Of a DNA stretch of 16,773 nt, positions 15,379-16,773 are shown one piece after another. The position numbers were made by a program, and so were the translations under genes. Below the pieces are notes generated by a model that was given only the letters and a program-made list of their open reading frames with translations, had not been told where the DNA came from and made no database searches. Every line of letters starts with the position of its first letter. The stretch's first letter is position 1. The DNA comes from Pelagophyceae sp. CCMP2097 (lineage: Eukaryota; Sar; Pelagophyceae). Location of the stretch: assembly GCA_026770575.1 (NCBI GenBank), contig MU657176.1, positions 649,878 to 666,650 on the forward strand, written 5' to 3'.

Positions 15379-16608
15379 ATGGCCATCGCGCTCGGGGCGG
15401 CGGCGGCCGCCGCCTCGTGCCTCCACCGCGTCGCCGTGGACAGCAGCGACGTGGACCCACGCTCGAATGACGCGCGCTCGGCTGGCGCGGAGGCCGCGTT
15501 AACCGCGGCCCTCGAGGGCTGCGACGTGCCGCGATTGGAGAAGCGGCCATCGGGGCGATTGGAGAAGCGGCCATCGGACCGCTCCGCGGCCTCGCGCTCG
15601 TCCGGCGCGGAGGGCGCGGCCCTCGAGGGATGCGACGCGCCGCGATTGGAAAAGCGGCCCTCGGACCGCTTCGTCCGCGGCCGCGACGTCGGCGGCCTCC
15701 GCCCGCCGGGCGAGCCGCCGGGGCACGACGCGCAGGACTCGCTCCTGCGGGACTCGCTCCGGCGGGACTCGCTCTTCGGGGACTCGCTCGTCGGGGACTC
15801 GCTCCTCGGGGACGCGTCGCCCAAGATGACGGACGGGCGGCACCACTGCCTGCGGCGCGCGCCCGACGGGAAGCGCTTCAAGCTCTCGGTGCACCTCGGC
15901 GGCCTGCGGCCGCTCGGCCTGGCGCCGCCGGCGCCCCCGCCGGGGGCCGTGCAGGGCCGCGCCGCGCACGCGCTCGTCCTCGCGCAGCTCGCGCCGCTGC
16001 GCGCCGCGCGGCTTCTGCGCGCCACGCCGCCCGCTGCGCCCATCGCGCCCGCCGCGCCGCCGGCGGCCGCGCGCGCCGCGGTGGCGCCCAAGGCCACGGC
16101 GGCCGAGCGCGCACAGTGGCTTGTCGACGCTGCGAACGCGCTCGCCGCCGCAAACGCCGCCGCCGCCGCCGTCGAAGCCGCCGCCGACGCCGCCGCCGAC
16201 GCACGAGCCGTCGCCTTCGCGGCGCACGCGCGCCGGCCCGCGCGGCGGCACAGACCGCTGCCGCAGCTGCCGCGGCGGTGGCCGAGCTCGGAAGGTCCGC
16301 CGCGCCCCGCGGTCGCCACGCCGCGCATCCTCGTCGTGCCGCTCATCCCCGTCCACGATCCGCCGCGCGTCGCCGACGAGCCGCGCATCCCCGTGGCGCG
16401 GCTCCAGCTTGGCACGCCTCGCGTCGCTGCGCTACCTTTGCTCGAGGACTTTCGCCACCGGCCGCGGCGGCGGCGTGGCGCCGCGCGCGCCGAGCCTGGC
16501 CGGCCGGCGCGGTCGCGGAGCGGGCGCGCGTCGCCGCTCTCGCACCGCCCGCTCCGCCTCGCGCTGCTGCACGAGCAGCCCACGTCGTATTACACCAACC
16601 AATGGTAG
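15379..16608 (+). CDS. Repeat-rich low-complexity protein, unknown function
   Basis: The frame from the ATG at 15379 encodes 409 residues. All frames are open here because of extreme GC content; I favour this one because nucleotide repeats stay in register with it. Three RLEKRPS units (15532, 15556 and 15643) and five DSL-x-x units (15736-15810) create repeated Arg/Lys-rich serine sites that look like basophilic kinase targets. A short ordered-looking piece reads DGKRFKLSVHLGGLRPLGL. A long Ala-rich helix (AANALAAANAAAAAVEAAA) follows, then VATPRILVVPLIPV and a basic tail ending SYYTNQW. No enzyme domain, signal peptide or membrane segment is visible. It is divergent from the lipase. It may be a disordered regulatory or scaffold protein; a long antisense frame over the same DNA is the main alternative and looks less natural. 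Confidence 0.45.
   Translation: MAIALGAAAAAASCLHRVAVDSSDVDPRSNDARSAGAEAALTAALEGCDVPRLEKRPSGRLEKRPSDRSAASRSSGAEGAALEGCDAPRLEKRPSDRFVRGRDVGGLRPPGEPPGHDAQDSLLRDSLRRDSLFGDSLVGDSLLGDASPKMTDGRHHCLRRAPDGKRFKLSVHLGGLRPLGLAPPAPPPGAVQGRAAHALVLAQLAPLRAARLLRATPPAAPIAPAAPPAAARAAVAPKATAAERAQWLVDAANALAAANAAAAAVEAAADAAADARAVAFAAHARRPARRHRPLPQLPRRWPSSEGPPRPAVATPRILVVPLIPVHDPPRVADEPRIPVARLQLGTPRVAALPLLEDFRHRPRRRRGAARAEPGRPARSRSGRASPLSHRPLRLALLHEQPTSYYTNQW
15471..15671 (+). repeat. ~120-bp tandem duplication with nested 24-bp units
   Basis: The segment starting at 15471 recurs at 15591 with a 9-bp indel, sharing GGCCCTCGAGGG and CGCGATTGGA blocks. Nested inside are 24-bp units encoding RLEKRPS plus Gly or Asp at 15532-15555, 15556-15579 and 15643-15666. 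All stay in the frame of the 15379 gene. Confidence 0.85.
15736..15810 (+). repeat. Five 15-bp minisatellite units (GACTCGCTC + 6)
   Basis: Units at 15736, 15751, 15766, 15781 and 15796 each begin GACTCGCTC and encode DSL plus two variable residues (LR, RR, FG, VG, LG). Confidence 0.92.
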
Positions 16609-16773
16609 GCTTTAAAGTTCTCTGAGGAACAACACCATGCACACAGGGCACGCCGGAGGGCTCCTCGGACGTGCGCGGCGGGGGGCAGGCTTACGCGACG
16701 CGTGTCGTGGACGAGCAGGGCGTGGACAGCAGAGTCAGACAAGGAGCCACAGAGACCGAACGGTTTCCAAGGG
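16609..16773. other. 3' flank with no supported gene
   Basis: Follows the stop of the repeat-rich gene. No recognisable coding or RNA element is visible up to the window edge. Confidence 0.3.

Noticed and set aside
15174..16583. 469-residue open frame on the minus strand
   Set aside because: It is antisense to the 15379 gene, consists of Ser/Arg/Ala-rich sequence with no domain or leader, and is expected from GC-rich DNA where few stops occur.
1..16773. tRNA, rRNA or viral genes
   Set aside because: No cloverleaf with conserved TTCGA-type arm, no rRNA core sequence and no capsid, polymerase or integrase motif was seen.

Overview
The window looks like nuclear DNA from a very GC-rich unicellular eukaryote, most likely a photosynthetic stramenopile; a pelagophyte such as Aureococcus would fit. 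The grounds are short spliceosomal introns (about 36 to 134 nt, with gtgagt, gtgcgt, gtaagc or gtcagt donors and cag or tag acceptors), a thylakoid-lumen-type FKBP with a layered targeting leader, an SDP1-type lipase, a RING-like/Sel1 protein and single-gene transcription units on both strands. The lineage is inferred from protein character. No alignment was run, and all exon models are by eye.

Layout from left to right: a DCC/DUF393 thiol-redox protein in six exons (242-1142, +); a plastid-lumen FKBP-like protein (1347-2024, -); a frame-disrupted zinc-finger/Sel1 gene (2179-2980, -); a gene-poor stretch of about 1.3 kb with a 24-bp direct repeat, a TATA-like palindrome, a perfect hairpin and three tandem copies of a ~215-bp repeat that run up to the next start codon; a large intronless EXO1-type nuclease (4319-6628, +); an AIF/FSP1-like FAD oxidoreductase in eight exons (6890-8718, +); a nuclear-looking protein with a ubiquitin-like N-terminus (8989-10150, +); a small HEPN/DUF4145-like protein (10522-11013, +); a membrane RING-H2 E3 ligase (11376-12068, +); a small secreted Cys-rich protein (12219-12476, -); an SDP1/TGL-type patatin lipase in three exons (12709-15080, -); and a repeat-rich protein of unknown function (15379-16608, +) that starts divergently from the lipase.

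The genes do not form an operon and most look unrelated. The most interesting object is the EXO1-like nuclease. Its long C-terminal tail carries six tandem units, each holding a SUMO-interacting-motif-like core (VIELD type). These are followed by a ubiquitin-binding-motif-like helix with a central Leu-Pro, a basic cluster, and a terminal PCNA-interaction box (QRGIQSFF). This order suggests a nuclease that reads SUMO- or ubiquitin-modified PCNA. That is a hypothesis built from motifs, not a demonstrated function.

Further points of interest are the likely GC-AG intron and 33-nt exon in the DCC gene, a stand-alone eukaryotic HEPN-type protein with a possible N-myristoylation signal, and a Sel1 gene apparently broken at a GCC tract.
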